Below are positions 27,699-37,005 of a stretch of DNA of 64,000 bases, piece by piece. The stretch lies in contig NZ_FUZI01000003.1 of the NCBI RefSeq assembly GCF_900166965.1, forward strand, positions 372,001 through 436,000, read 5' to 3'. The position numbers and the translations under genes are program-made. Origin of the DNA: Photobacterium piscicola (GTDB lineage: Bacteria > Pseudomonadota > Gammaproteobacteria > Enterobacterales > Vibrionaceae). The stretch's first letter is position 1. Each line of letters begins with the position of its first letter. The notes beneath the pieces are model-generated. The model had not been told where the DNA came from. It made no database searches and saw only the letters and a list, made by a program, of their open reading frames with translations.

Positions 27699-29363
27699 AT
27701 GGCGGCTAATAATCGTACAGCAGATGCATCCCTAGAATCTTTGCATCGCATATTCACAATACCAGAAGCACCTGATTCAACATTAGGATTAATCGAAAAA
27801 GAGCTTTCAGAAAACCTTAACGAGTTTCTGCGAACCCACATAGCAGCAATCGAAAAACCCTTAGCTGAAATTGAAAAAGATTTCTCTACTGCGGATATTC
27901 CTGAAGTCCCTTCTTTTGTCTCTGAACATACCCAGTTCTTATTGAATAAACTTGTTGCTCAGTCTGTTCATACTGCTGCGCCTACGTTTATTGGTCATAT
28001 GACCTCTGCTCTGCCTTACTTCATGATGCCTTTATCTAAAATCATGATCGCGTTAAACCAAAACCTTGTAAAAATAGAAACATCAAAAGCGTTTACGCCA
28101 CTTGAGCGCCAAGTATTAGGCATGCTGCATAAATTAATTTTTAATCAAGAAGAAAGTTTCTACCAACAATGGATGCACAGTGCTGACCATTCTTTAGGGG
28201 CTTTTTGTTCGGGTGGCACCATCGCCAATATCACCGCATTATGGGTTGCTCGTAATGCTGCTTTGCAACCAGATGGTGACTTCACTGGTGTAGGCCAACA
28301 AGGTTTACTGCGGGCGATGAAGCACTATGGCTATGATGATCTGGCGATTCTGGTATCAGAGCGTGGACACTATTCTTTAAAGAAAGCCGCAGATGTTTTA
28401 GGTATTGGCCGAGATAGCCTGATTGCCATAAAAACTGATGACAACAATCGCATAGATCTCAATGAATTAAAAATAACACTCGCGAATCTAAAGCGTAAAA
28501 ATATTAAACCTTTTGCGATTATTGGTATTGCAGGCACCACAGAAACGGGCAACATCGATCCTCTAGAACAACTAGCAGATATTGCCGCAGAACATCAATG
28601 TCACTTCCATGTTGATGCAGCTTGGGGCGGTGCAACCTTAATGTCGAATAAATATCGCCATTTATTGAAAGGGATTGAGCGCGCAGATTCCATTACCATT
28701 GATGCTCATAAACAGCTCTATATTCCGATGGGTGCTGGCATGGTGATATTTAAAAATCCAGAACTCATGACCGCAATTGAGCATCATGCTGAATATATTC
28801 TTCGAGAAGGTTCAAAAGATTTAGGCAGCCATACTCTGGAAGGATCACGCAGTGGTATGGCGATGTTGTTGTTTGCAAGTATGAATATTATTAGTCGCCC
28901 TGGCTATGAATTATTGATCAATAACAGCATTGAAAAAGCCGCCTACTTTGCACAATGTATTAAACAGCATCCTGATTTTGAGTTAGTCACAGAGCCTGAA
29001 TTATGCTTACTAACTTACCGTTATGTCCCTGCTAATACACAGCAAGCATTGCAATACGCAACCCCAGATCAGCGTGAAACATTGCTAGAATTGCTTAATG
29101 ATCTCACTCAATTTATTCAAAAACGCCAACGAGAATCAGGTAAATCATTTGTATCTCGTACGCGTATTACTCCAGAAAAGTGGCAGCGAAAAGCAACAAC
29201 CGTGTTTCGCGTTGTACTCGCAAACCCTCTGACAACCACTGAAATTCTAGAAAATGTACTCATCGAACAACAGCAACTTGCACAAAAAAGCACTATTAGC
29301 TTGCCTGAAATCGTTAGATTGACAGGACAAATAATAGAAAAAAGAACTGAAACCAATACATAA
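27699..29363 (+). CDS. panP: PLP-dependent aspartate 1-decarboxylase
   Basis: This 554-residue group II PLP decarboxylase probably makes beta-alanine from aspartate for pantothenate and CoA, the role shown for PanP in Vibrionaceae lacking PanD. The PLP lysine is Lys338 in TIDAHKQLYIPMGAGM. HVDAAWGGA holds the pyridoxal-nitrogen aspartate. The N-terminal block HTAAPTFIGHMTSALPYFM is typical of PanP and glutamate decarboxylases. Family members were often annotated as glutamate decarboxylase, so substrate is assigned by resemblance. Monocistronic, no operon partner. Confidence 0.88.
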   Translation: MAANNRTADASLESLHRIFTIPEAPDSTLGLIEKELSENLNEFLRTHIAAIEKPLAEIEKDFSTADIPEVPSFVSEHTQFLLNKLVAQSVHTAAPTFIGHMTSALPYFMMPLSKIMIALNQNLVKIETSKAFTPLERQVLGMLHKLIFNQEESFYQQWMHSADHSLGAFCSGGTIANITALWVARNAALQPDGDFTGVGQQGLLRAMKHYGYDDLAILVSERGHYSLKKAADVLGIGRDSLIAIKTDDNNRIDLNELKITLANLKRKNIKPFAIIGIAGTTETGNIDPLEQLADIAAEHQCHFHVDAAWGGATLMSNKYRHLLKGIERADSITIDAHKQLYIPMGAGMVIFKNPELMTAIEHHAEYILREGSKDLGSHTLEGSRSGMAMLLFASMNIISRPGYELLINNSIEKAAYFAQCIKQHPDFELVTEPELCLLTYRYVPANTQQALQYATPDQRETLLELLNDLTQFIQKRQRESGKSFVSRTRITPEKWQRKATTVFRVVLANPLTTTEILENVLIEQQQLAQKSTISLPEIVRLTGQIIEKRTETNT

Positions 29364-29833
29364 CGCGCAAATATCTATACGGTATTTTTCTAAATTTAAC
29401 GATATATCGCATTTTTTGATGATTTTGCGTTTTTGAACATTACAAAAACGCTAGTCAATATATGTCTATTTTATGAATAACTCGCGACTTAACTATGAAC
29501 AGTGGATGATTGTAGTGTGAATAGCACCATAAATGAGCCCTTTTTCATGTTATTAATACGCATAAGTAGCAGCAGTAAAAAGCCCCGTTTTCGTAAAAAA
29601 CGGTTTTGCAAGAAAATATAGCGCAAAATACGCATTCATAAGATTTCATTTTTCAACGACATTGTTATTAAACGGTGAATAACAATGTCACAACAAGATG
29701 ATAAATGTTTTCATAATGTTACAAAATAGCCTTGTTATTAATAATGATTCTCAATACCACGTTTTGTTCCTTTTTGACCCAAAAAAAATATCTTTAATTG
29801 ATGATTTAAATCAAAAAAAGCCCCAAATGGAGC
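29364..29833. other. Intergenic region after panP
   Basis: Holds a weak plus-strand hairpin for panP (ccgtttt...aaaacgg at about 29585-29603, followed by tttt). The rest is AT-rich. An open frame at 29698-29892 runs through the torR terminator and looks spurious. Confidence 0.4.
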
Positions 29834-29871
29834 CTAAAAAAAATGCCCTATTCTTTTCAAATAGGGCATTT
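29834..29871. terminator. torR terminator
   Basis: Perfect 12-bp stem aaatgccctatt / aatagggcattt with a run of eight A on its left (T on the minus strand), downstream of leftward torR. Confidence 0.85.
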
Positions 29872-29937
29872 TTATGTCAATTTATGTCATAACTATTTTA
29901 TTAAAACTATGTTTTTCTGACCCAAACAAGACCAATA

Positions 29938-30651
29938 TTAGTCACCAGCAAACATATATCCTTCGCCATGAACAGTGACAAAAATCTGTGGATTCTTCGG
30001 ATCAAGTTCCATTTTAGAACGCATTCTACGGATTAAAACATCAATAGTTCGGTCATTTGGCGCTTCAACACGGTGGCTTAACATGTTCAAAATACGCTCA
30101 CGGCTTAACACCACATTAGGGTGTGATGAGAAGGCAACTAACAATTCATATTCTGCTTTAGTTAGCTTCACTGGAAGACCATTATGAGTCAGTGCGCGTT
30201 TGTTAATATCAAACTGCCATTCACCAAAACGAATGATGTTATCTTCCTGCATTTCAACCATAGTTTCGTCGCGTGCTTTTTCTACTAACGTCATGCGCCA
30301 CAACAAGTTTTTCACTCGAACTAATAGCTCACGCAGTTCAAAAGGTTTGGTTACATAGTCGTCTGCGCCCATTTCTAAACCGACGATTCTATCAATACTA
30401 TCAGTGCGTCCAGTCACCAAAATAATACCAACTTCAGAGCGGCTACGAAGCTCTCGCGTTAGCATCAAACCATCTTCGCCAGGTAGGTTGATATCAAGCA
30501 TTACAAGGTCAATTTTTTCCGTTGCCATTACTTCGCGCATCTGTGCGCCACTGTCTGCTTGGCTTACCTTGTATCCTTCATTTTCAAAATACCCAACCAG
30601 TTTTGTACGGGTAACAATTTCATCTTCTACAACAAGTACGTGATGGGTCAT
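29938..30651 (-). CDS. torR: TMAO-responsive response regulator TorR
   Basis: An OmpR-type regulator of 237 residues. The receiver domain (1-120) has the acidic pocket VEDE, phosphorylation Asp in LVMLDINLPGEDG, and Lys in YVTKPFELREL. The winged-helix domain follows, with RTIDVLIRRMRSK. It matches E. coli TorR better than ArcA, notably in GLMLTRELR and RIVGLEMGADDYVTKP. It diverges from torCAD across a region with two Tor-box-like sites, so it probably activates TMAO respiration. The sensor TorS and TorT are not adjacent, unlike E. coli. Confidence 0.93.
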   Translation of the reverse strand: MTHHVLVVEDEIVTRTKLVGYFENEGYKVSQADSGAQMREVMATEKIDLVMLDINLPGEDGLMLTRELRSRSEVGIILVTGRTDSIDRIVGLEMGADDYVTKPFELRELLVRVKNLLWRMTLVEKARDETMVEMQEDNIIRFGEWQFDINKRALTHNGLPVKLTKAEYELLVAFSSHPNVVLSRERILNMLSHRVEAPNDRTIDVLIRRMRSKMELDPKNPQIFVTVHGEGYMFAGD

Positions 30652-30736
30652 GTCGTTCTCTTTTTAGTTTTTGGTTTTCTAGCTGAACGGTAGCACAAAC
30701 TAAGACCATTCACAATTTGTCATAACTATGCCTTTG

Positions 30737-30768
30737 CTATTCATTCGTAGCGTTAACCTTATTCATAT
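30737..30768 (+). promoter_or_regulatory. Two TorR-box-like sites
   Basis: ctattcattc (30737-30746) and ttattcatat (30759-30768) resemble the E. coli Tor box CTGTTCATAT. They lie in the same direction, 22 bases apart start to start, about two helical turns, between divergent torR and torC. A weaker ccattcac lies at 30706-30713. Confidence 0.6.
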
Positions 30769-30849
30769 CGTAACAATAAGATTACCCCATAAAATTTTAA
30801 CCGTCACCGTAGCCTACGGTGAGCATTCTTTTAAATGGAATCTTTCAAA

Positions 30850-32016
30850 ATGAAGAAAATTTGGCAGATGTTGACGAAACCAAGTAGCAAGTACTCAATT
30901 CTTGCTCTGGTGCTTGTTGGTATTGGTATCGCCGTGAGTGGCATTTTTGCTGTACACAAAGGTTTTGAACACGCATCAACCAATGAATTCTGTATTGGTT
31001 GTCATACCATGAAACAGAACTATGAAGAGTACACTCAATCTGTACACTTCAAAAATGCATCGGGTGTTCGCGCTGACTGTGTTGACTGTCACCAGCCAAA
31101 AGATTTAGTCGGTATGATTGAAACAAAGTTAATGGCATCAAAAGATGTGTATAACCAGTTCATTACCAAGAAAATCGATACGCCTGAAAAATTTGAAGAG
31201 CACCGTTTAGAATTAGCTCAGATGGTTTGGAAGCGCATGGAAAAACAAAACTCAAGCACATGTAAGAGTTGTCACAACTATTCAGCGATGGACCATGCTA
31301 AGCAATCACCTGAAGCCGCAGCTGCAATGACAGACGCTGCTGCAAAAGACATGAACTGTATTGAATGTCACAAAGGTATTGCACACGAACTTCCAAACAT
31401 GGCTGGCGGTTTCCAAAAAGACTACCAAGCACTAGAAGCTGAAGCGACCTCTCAAGGCGCAACAGCTGAGAAGCTTTACTCTCTAGGTGAGAAAGATATC
31501 TTTGCCACTGACGATGCTAAAGGTAAGTCAGAAGGTAAATTACTACCCGCTTCTGAAGTCACTGTACTTGAACGTAAAGGCGACATGCTGAAAGTTGAAG
31601 TTAACGGCTGGCTAGAGAAAGCTGGTAAAGGTCGCGTAATGACTGAGTACATGGGCAAGCGTGTCTTTAAGGCAACTATCCGTGGCGAAGTGAAAGCGAA
31701 CGAGAAAATCATTAAAGAAGAAACTGATCCTGCAACTAACATTGTGTGGCAGAACATCAGCGTTCAAGGTTGGATCACTAAATCAAACATGATTGATAGT
31801 ATCAAACCAATCTGGAACTATGCAGAAGATATGTACGCGTCTACATGTAACGCTTGTCACGCGGCGCCAGATCCTGGCCATTTTACTGCAAATGGCTGGA
31901 TCGCAAGTCTGAAAGCCATGAGCTCTTACTACCGTCTGACTAAGACTGAAGAACGCACACTACTTAAATATCTTCAGAACCACGGCAGCGATACCGGTGG
32001 TGCTGGCGCGCATTAA
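30850..32016 (+). CDS. torC: Pentahaem c-type cytochrome TorC
   Basis: A membrane-anchored cytochrome of 388 residues (NapC/NirT family) passing electrons from menaquinol to TorA. There is one N-terminal helix (SILALVLVGIGIAVSGIF), then four CxxCH sites (CIGCH, CVDCH, CKSCH, CIECH), and a fifth, CNACH, in the C-terminal TorC domain. This is the full five-haem set. I chose the ATG at 30850 (MKKIWQML), which aligns with E. coli MRKLWNAL; an ATG at 30835 adds five residues. First gene of torCA, 93 bases before torA. Confidence 0.95.
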   Translation: MKKIWQMLTKPSSKYSILALVLVGIGIAVSGIFAVHKGFEHASTNEFCIGCHTMKQNYEEYTQSVHFKNASGVRADCVDCHQPKDLVGMIETKLMASKDVYNQFITKKIDTPEKFEEHRLELAQMVWKRMEKQNSSTCKSCHNYSAMDHAKQSPEAAAAMTDAAAKDMNCIECHKGIAHELPNMAGGFQKDYQALEAEATSQGATAEKLYSLGEKDIFATDDAKGKSEGKLLPASEVTVLERKGDMLKVEVNGWLEKAGKGRVMTEYMGKRVFKATIRGEVKANEKIIKEETDPATNIVWQNISVQGWITKSNMIDSIKPIWNYAEDMYASTCNACHAAPDPGHFTANGWIASLKAMSSYYRLTKTEERTLLKYLQNHGSDTGGAGAH

Positions 32017-32109
32017 TCCAGCGTACCAATAAACGATTAAATGATAGGCGGGTGGTAATGGTTATCCCCGCCCCATCGATAAAAATTAAAGTTTAAGGAT
32101 TCTCCAACT

Positions 32110-34638
32110 ATGGCGACTCAAAACAATCATAAAGGCATTACACGCCGCCGCTTCCTATCAGGTTTAGCGATTGCAAGTGCTGCATCCGTTGTCGGTACTA
32201 GCCTACTTGCTCCTCGTAAAGCAATGGCTGCGACAGAAACAGTATCAGGCTTTAACGGTGAAGTGCTTTGTGGCTCTCACTGGGGTGCTTTCCGCGCTAA
32301 AGTAGTGAACGGTGTATGGACTGAAACCACGCCGTTTGAGAAAGACCCACACCCAACAGTTATGTTAGATGCCGTACGTGAAGTGGTTTATAACCCTGCA
32401 CGTGTTAAATACCCAATGGTACGTATCGATTGGTTAAAGCAAGGCTACCGTTCTGATACAAGCCAACGTGGTAACAACCGTTTTGTACGTGTGCCTTGGT
32501 CACAAGCATTAGATTTCTTCCAACACGAGTTAAACCGTGTTCAAGAAACTTACGGCCCAAGTGCATTATACGCAGGTCATACTGGCTGGCAGTCTGTAGG
32601 TAAACTACACAACGCCGGTACAATGATGAAGCGTGGTATCAGCCTTCATGGTACTACCCTTGGTAAAATGGGTGACTACTCAACAGGTGCTGCACAAGTT
32701 ATTCTTCCTTACGTTGCAGGTGCAATGGAAGTTTACGAACAGCAAACCTCTTGGGATATCGTGCTTAAAAACACAGATACCATCGTAATGTGGGGTACGG
32801 ATCCAGTTAAAAACCTTCAAGTAGGTTGGTTGGTTCCTGATCACAGCGTATACGGCTCATACCAGCAGCTTGCTGAAAAAGTGAAAAACAAAGAAATTAA
32901 AGTTATTCACATTGACCCAGTACGCAACGAAACCATGAAGTTTGTTGGTGGTGAGCAGTTACCTGTACACCCACAATCAGATATTCCGTTGATGCTGGCG
33001 ATTGCGCACACGCTATACACTGAAAATCTATACGACAAAGAATTCATCGCAAACTACACCACAGGCTTTGACAAGTTCATGCCTTACGTAATGGGCGAAA
33101 CTGACGGTATCGTTAAGACACCTGAGTGGGCAGAGAAAATCTCTGGCATCAAGGCAAGTCAGATCCGTGAACTAGCACGTACAATGGCGGGTGGTCGTAC
33201 TCAGCTTGTGGGTGGTTGGTGTCTACAGCGTATGCAACACGGCGAGCAATGGGCGTGGATGCTGGTTGTTCTTGCTGCAATGCTTGGTCAAATTGGTCAA
33301 CCTGGTGGTGGTTTCGGTTTCGGCTGGCACTACAACGATGCCGGTACTATCACGTCTGCTGGCCCGTTAATGTCTGGCTTTAGTGGTGTTACTGGCGTAG
33401 AACCAATCTACAACGGTTCATTTAAAGGTTACGCTAAGACAATCCCAGTAGCACGTTTTGTAGATTGTATCTCTAACCCAGGTACGAAGATTCAATGGAA
33501 CGGTAACGAAATTACCTTCCCTTACATGAAGATGGCAATCTTCAGTGGTAACAACCCATTTGCTCACCACCAAGATCGTAACCGTATGATCAAAGCGTGG
33601 ACAAAACTAGAGACGGTTGTTTCTATCGAGCACCAATGGACAGCGACATGTCGTTTTGCAGATATCGTCTTACCTGCAACAACCACTTACGAGCGTGATG
33701 ATATCGAACAGTTTGGTAACCACTCCAACAAAGGTATCCTTGCATTACGTAAGATTGTTGAGCCAATGTTTGAATCTAAAGATGACTTTGATATTTTCCG
33801 TGAGCTATGTGCACGCTTCAACCGTGAAGAAGCATTTACTGGCGGTAAAAAGAAAATGGAAATCATTGAAGAGATCTACAACGGTGCGCGTCTGCAAGGC
33901 CGTGGTATCGGCGTTCGTATGCCAACCTTCGCTAAATTCTGGGAAGGTGATGGTTATATTGAATTCCCTGCGGGCAAAGAGTGGGTACGTCACGAATCAT
34001 TCCGTAACGAACCGGATCTTGAGCCACTAGGTACAGCATCAGGTCTTATCGAGATCTACTGTAAGACAATCGCAGATATGGGCTATAACGACTGTCAAGG
34101 TCACCCAATGTGGTTTGAAAAAGAAGAACGTAGTCACGGCGGCCCACGCTCTGATGTCTACCCGCTTCACTTACAGAGCTGTCACCCAAATAACCGTTTG
34201 CACTCACAGTTATGTTCATCAACTGACTTCCGTGCAACTTATGCTGTTGCAGATCGTGAGCCGATTTACATCAATACTCAAGATGCAGCCGCACGTAATA
34301 TTAAATCAGGTGATTTGGTACGTGTATTTAACGGTCGTGGTCAAGTATTGGCTGGCGCAGTAGTAACAGATGACTACTCTCCAGGCGTATGTCGTATTCA
34401 TGAGGGTGCTTGGTATAGCCCACTTGATGGCGGTAAAGCGGGTACAATTTGTACTTATGGCGATCCAAACGTACTAACGTTAGATATCGGTACTTCTAAG
34501 CTAGCACAAGCAACATCAGCACATACTGCTGTAGTTGATATTGAGAAGTACACTGGTCCCGTACCTGAAGTAACGGGCTTTAACGGTCCAACTTATGAAA
34601 CAGGTATTGACCCACTATTCCCAGCAATGGATAAATAA
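32110..34638 (+). CDS. torA: Trimethylamine-N-oxide reductase TorA
   Basis: Periplasmic molybdenum enzyme (842 residues) reducing TMAO to trimethylamine as terminal electron acceptor. The Tat signal is clear (TRRRFLSGLAIASAASVVG, cleavage near AMA). Bis-MGD-binding blocks include LYAGHTGWQSVGKLHN, GDYSTGAAQ with the likely molybdenum serine, MWGTDPVKNLQVG, and SIEHQWTATCRFADIVLPA. Length and motif order match the TorA/DMSO reductase family. It is the second gene of the operon and followed by a strong hairpin; torD lies beyond it. Confidence 0.97.
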   Translation: MATQNNHKGITRRRFLSGLAIASAASVVGTSLLAPRKAMAATETVSGFNGEVLCGSHWGAFRAKVVNGVWTETTPFEKDPHPTVMLDAVREVVYNPARVKYPMVRIDWLKQGYRSDTSQRGNNRFVRVPWSQALDFFQHELNRVQETYGPSALYAGHTGWQSVGKLHNAGTMMKRGISLHGTTLGKMGDYSTGAAQVILPYVAGAMEVYEQQTSWDIVLKNTDTIVMWGTDPVKNLQVGWLVPDHSVYGSYQQLAEKVKNKEIKVIHIDPVRNETMKFVGGEQLPVHPQSDIPLMLAIAHTLYTENLYDKEFIANYTTGFDKFMPYVMGETDGIVKTPEWAEKISGIKASQIRELARTMAGGRTQLVGGWCLQRMQHGEQWAWMLVVLAAMLGQIGQPGGGFGFGWHYNDAGTITSAGPLMSGFSGVTGVEPIYNGSFKGYAKTIPVARFVDCISNPGTKIQWNGNEITFPYMKMAIFSGNNPFAHHQDRNRMIKAWTKLETVVSIEHQWTATCRFADIVLPATTTYERDDIEQFGNHSNKGILALRKIVEPMFESKDDFDIFRELCARFNREEAFTGGKKKMEIIEEIYNGARLQGRGIGVRMPTFAKFWEGDGYIEFPAGKEWVRHESFRNEPDLEPLGTASGLIEIYCKTIADMGYNDCQGHPMWFEKEERSHGGPRSDVYPLHLQSCHPNNRLHSQLCSSTDFRATYAVADREPIYINTQDAAARNIKSGDLVRVFNGRGQVLAGAVVTDDYSPGVCRIHEGAWYSPLDGGKAGTICTYGDPNVLTLDIGTSKLAQATSAHTAVVDIEKYTGPVPEVTGFNGPTYETGIDPLFPAMDK

Positions 34639-34670
34639 TCCCTTGTTGTTAGCATAGTAAATCAAACCAT

Positions 34671-34712
34671 AAAGGCGATGAATCTTATTTTCATCGCCTT
34701 TATTTCATTTTT
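34671..34712 (+). terminator. Terminator between torA and torD
   Basis: Perfect 12-bp stem aaaggcgatgaa / ttcatcgccttt followed by T-rich sequence. It may reduce torD expression relative to torCA, or torD may have its own promoter. Confidence 0.9.
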
Positions 34713-34789
34713 TAGAACCTATTCTAATAACCCTTAGGTATACTCTACCTAACTGCTTTATTTGAATATGTTTTATGTCTGGAGTGACC

Positions 34790-35437
34790 ATGCAAGAATT
34801 TATCGCATTCAACGAACAACGTGCTGAAATCTACTGGTGGATGTCTTCGCTTTTTGCCCGTGAATTAAGTGATGCAGATCTACATGAATACCATGGCGGT
34901 GAGATGTATACGTTCCTGTCTGGTCTTGGTATGACTGAGGAATTAAAAGCACCTGTCGATACTTTCCGTGCTGCTATTAAAAAATCACATGCACGTAGTG
35001 ACGAACAACTAGAACTTGCTGCTGATTTTTGTGGTTTATTTTTAAGTACACCAAAATCAGGGGCGTTGCCTTACGCATCAATGTATGTCGGTAAAACAGG
35101 CTTACTAAACGATAAGCCAGCACAAGAAATGCATGAACTTATGGCATCATTTGATATTGCCCAGCGCAAAGAATTTAATGAACCTGCAGATCATCTTGCG
35201 ATTGAATTAGACTTTATGGGCAATTTAATCATCATGGGTAATCAGCAACAGACAGAAGAACAACGTGAAGCATTAATGCAATCACAGCTGTCATTCATCA
35301 ACACCATGCTATTAAACTGGTTACCCTTATTTGCTAAAGAATGTCAGCTTCGAGACCAGTTTGGTTTCTATGCTGCCGCTGCAAATCTATTGCTCGCTTT
35401 TTGTATGCTTGATAAGAAATTTCTACTTGGTGAGTAA
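34790..35437 (+). CDS. torD: TorA-specific chaperone TorD
   Basis: A cytoplasmic all-helical chaperone of 215 residues, binding the TorA precursor during cofactor insertion and Tat export. Matching blocks are ELAADFCGLFLSTPKSGALPYASMY and FNEPADHLAIELDFM, the EPxDH motif of the TorD family. The start is the ATG at 34790, with GGAG just upstream; the upstream in-frame ATG (34775) lacks a site. It is separated from torA by a terminator. Confidence 0.94.
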   Translation: MQEFIAFNEQRAEIYWWMSSLFARELSDADLHEYHGGEMYTFLSGLGMTEELKAPVDTFRAAIKKSHARSDEQLELAADFCGLFLSTPKSGALPYASMYVGKTGLLNDKPAQEMHELMASFDIAQRKEFNEPADHLAIELDFMGNLIIMGNQQQTEEQREALMQSQLSFINTMLLNWLPLFAKECQLRDQFGFYAAAANLLLAFCMLDKKFLLGE

Positions 35438-35462
35438 GCTTATTTAGCCAATCTTGCCCATT

Positions 35463-35500
35463 AAAAACGCCTTTATTTAGTCAAATAAGGGCGTTTTTTG
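35463..35500 (+). terminator. Terminator after torD
   Basis: aaaacgcc...gggcgtttt stem containing ttattt/aaataa pairing, followed by T6. Confidence 0.85.
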
Positions 35501-35865
35501 TGTCGTATTACTAAAAAAATCTAATTTTAGAATTCCCCCCAACCTCCCTGCGAAATATTTATATTTTAATTCGCTTTTATATTGCATAACCACGCATCTA
35601 GTTGATCAACTATCCAAATCACAACTTCAAATAAAACCATTGTTTATCATAGTGTTATAGTTACAAAAAGTGCCGTAATACATTGAAATAATAGCAATTA
35701 TCATTATCAATCGTTAAATTATGCATAGCGTCATTTTTGACTTTTTATATTGTCACACAAATTTTCAAAATCTGATGTAGATCAATTAATTGTGTTGATT
35801 TAAGTCATAAAATTAAATAGTAATACTTCCAAAGTATATTTAATCATAGCTAACAAGGTTGATAG
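35501..35865 (+). promoter_or_regulatory. Promoter region of the hydrogenase operon, FNR-like site at 35772-35785
   Basis: ctgat-gtag-atcaa (35772-35785) matches the FNR consensus TTGAT-N4-ATCAA at nine of ten positions. It lies about 80 bases before hyaA. A weaker ttgat-ttaa-gtcat follows at 35795-35808. Anaerobic activation of the hydrogenase is inferred. The rest is AT-rich with no coding frame. Confidence 0.5.
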
Positions 35866-37002
35866 ATGGATTCGCATGCAGCCCTTTTTGAACTCGGCCA
35901 AAAACGTCTTGCCGAGCTTCGAAAAATGAAACCTCTTCGTGAGGGTTCTTTTCAGAAAAAACTTGAAAAAAATGGCATTACCCGTCGTGACTTCATGATT
36001 TGGAGTGCAACCATCACTTCATTACTGGCACTACCCCTACCTTTTAGTACCATGGTTGCCGAAGCTGCAGAGCTTTCAGATCGTGTACCACTTATATGGT
36101 TGAGCCTTGCCGAATGTACTGGTTGTTCTGAATCATTAGTACGTAGTACTACACCAGATATTAGTACATTACTGTTTGAACATGTATCACTTGAATACCA
36201 AGAAGTGCTCATGGCTGCCGCTGGCGATCAAGCAGAAGAAAACCTTGATAACGCAATGAAAGCTTACAAAGGTCAATACCTACTTGCTGCTGAAGGTGCC
36301 GTACCAACAGCTAACAATGGTACTTTCCTTACTATAGGCAGCAAAGCTGAAACGGGTGTATCACTGATTAAACGCGTTGCCGCAGATGCAGCCGCGGTTA
36401 TTTGTGTGGGTACATGTTCATCTTTCGGTGGTATCCAAGCCGCACGCCCTAACCCAACGGGCGCAAAAAGTGTCGGTACGATTATTGACCGTCCAGTGGT
36501 TAACGTTGCGGGTTGTCCACCAAACCCGACCAACATTACCGGTACATTAATGTACTTCATCATGTTTGGTCGCCTGCCTGCATTAGATATTTTCAACCGT
36601 CCTAAATGGGCTTATGGCGCACGTGTTCATGATAACTGTGAGCGTCGTGGTCACTTTGATGCGGGTGAATTCGTAACTCAGTTTGGTGATGATAATGCCA
36701 AACAAGGTTACTGCTTATTTAAAATGGGTTGTAAAGGTCCTTACACTTATAACAACTGCCCTACAGAGCGTTTTAATGCTCACACCAGCTGGCCAGTACT
36801 TGCAGGTCATGGTTGTATTGGTTGTTCTGAACCTGATTTCTGGGATGACATGGCAGATTTCGAAAAACCATTAAGCCGTCAACCTGTCCATGGTTTAGAT
36901 GCTACCGCTGATACCATTGGTGCCGTTATTTTAGGTGTCACTGCCGTTGGTATTGGTGCACACGCCGTCAGCAGTATTTTTGCTAAAAAAGTCGAGGAAT
37001 AA
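35866..37002 (+). CDS. hyaA: NiFe hydrogenase small subunit
   Basis: This 378-residue iron-sulfur subunit carries electrons from the NiFe site to the membrane cytochrome. A Tat signal (TRRDFMIWSATITS) exports it with HyaB. Cluster ligands are seen in AECTGCSESLVR, GTCSSFGG, AGCPPNP, HDNCERRGHFDAG, GCKGPYTYNNCP and HGCIGCSEP. A C-terminal helix (TIGAVILGVTAVGIGAHAV) anchors it to the membrane. Positions that carry extra cysteines in oxygen-tolerant enzymes are glycine here (CTGC and SFGG), so an ordinary proximal 4Fe-4S cluster is predicted. First gene of hyaABCD. Confidence 0.94.
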   Translation: MDSHAALFELGQKRLAELRKMKPLREGSFQKKLEKNGITRRDFMIWSATITSLLALPLPFSTMVAEAAELSDRVPLIWLSLAECTGCSESLVRSTTPDISTLLFEHVSLEYQEVLMAAAGDQAEENLDNAMKAYKGQYLLAAEGAVPTANNGTFLTIGSKAETGVSLIKRVAADAAAVICVGTCSSFGGIQAARPNPTGAKSVGTIIDRPVVNVAGCPPNPTNITGTLMYFIMFGRLPALDIFNRPKWAYGARVHDNCERRGHFDAGEFVTQFGDDNAKQGYCLFKMGCKGPYTYNNCPTERFNAHTSWPVLAGHGCIGCSEPDFWDDMADFEKPLSRQPVHGLDATADTIGAVILGVTAVGIGAHAVSSIFAKKVEE

Positions 37003-37005
37003 TTC

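Noticed and set aside
29698..29892. 64-residue open frame upstream of torR's terminator
   Set aside because: It includes the torR terminator hairpin, lacks a ribosome site and has low-complexity composition.
33617..34030. 137-residue plus-strand frame inside torA
   Set aside because: Alternative-frame shadow of an intact, well-matched gene.
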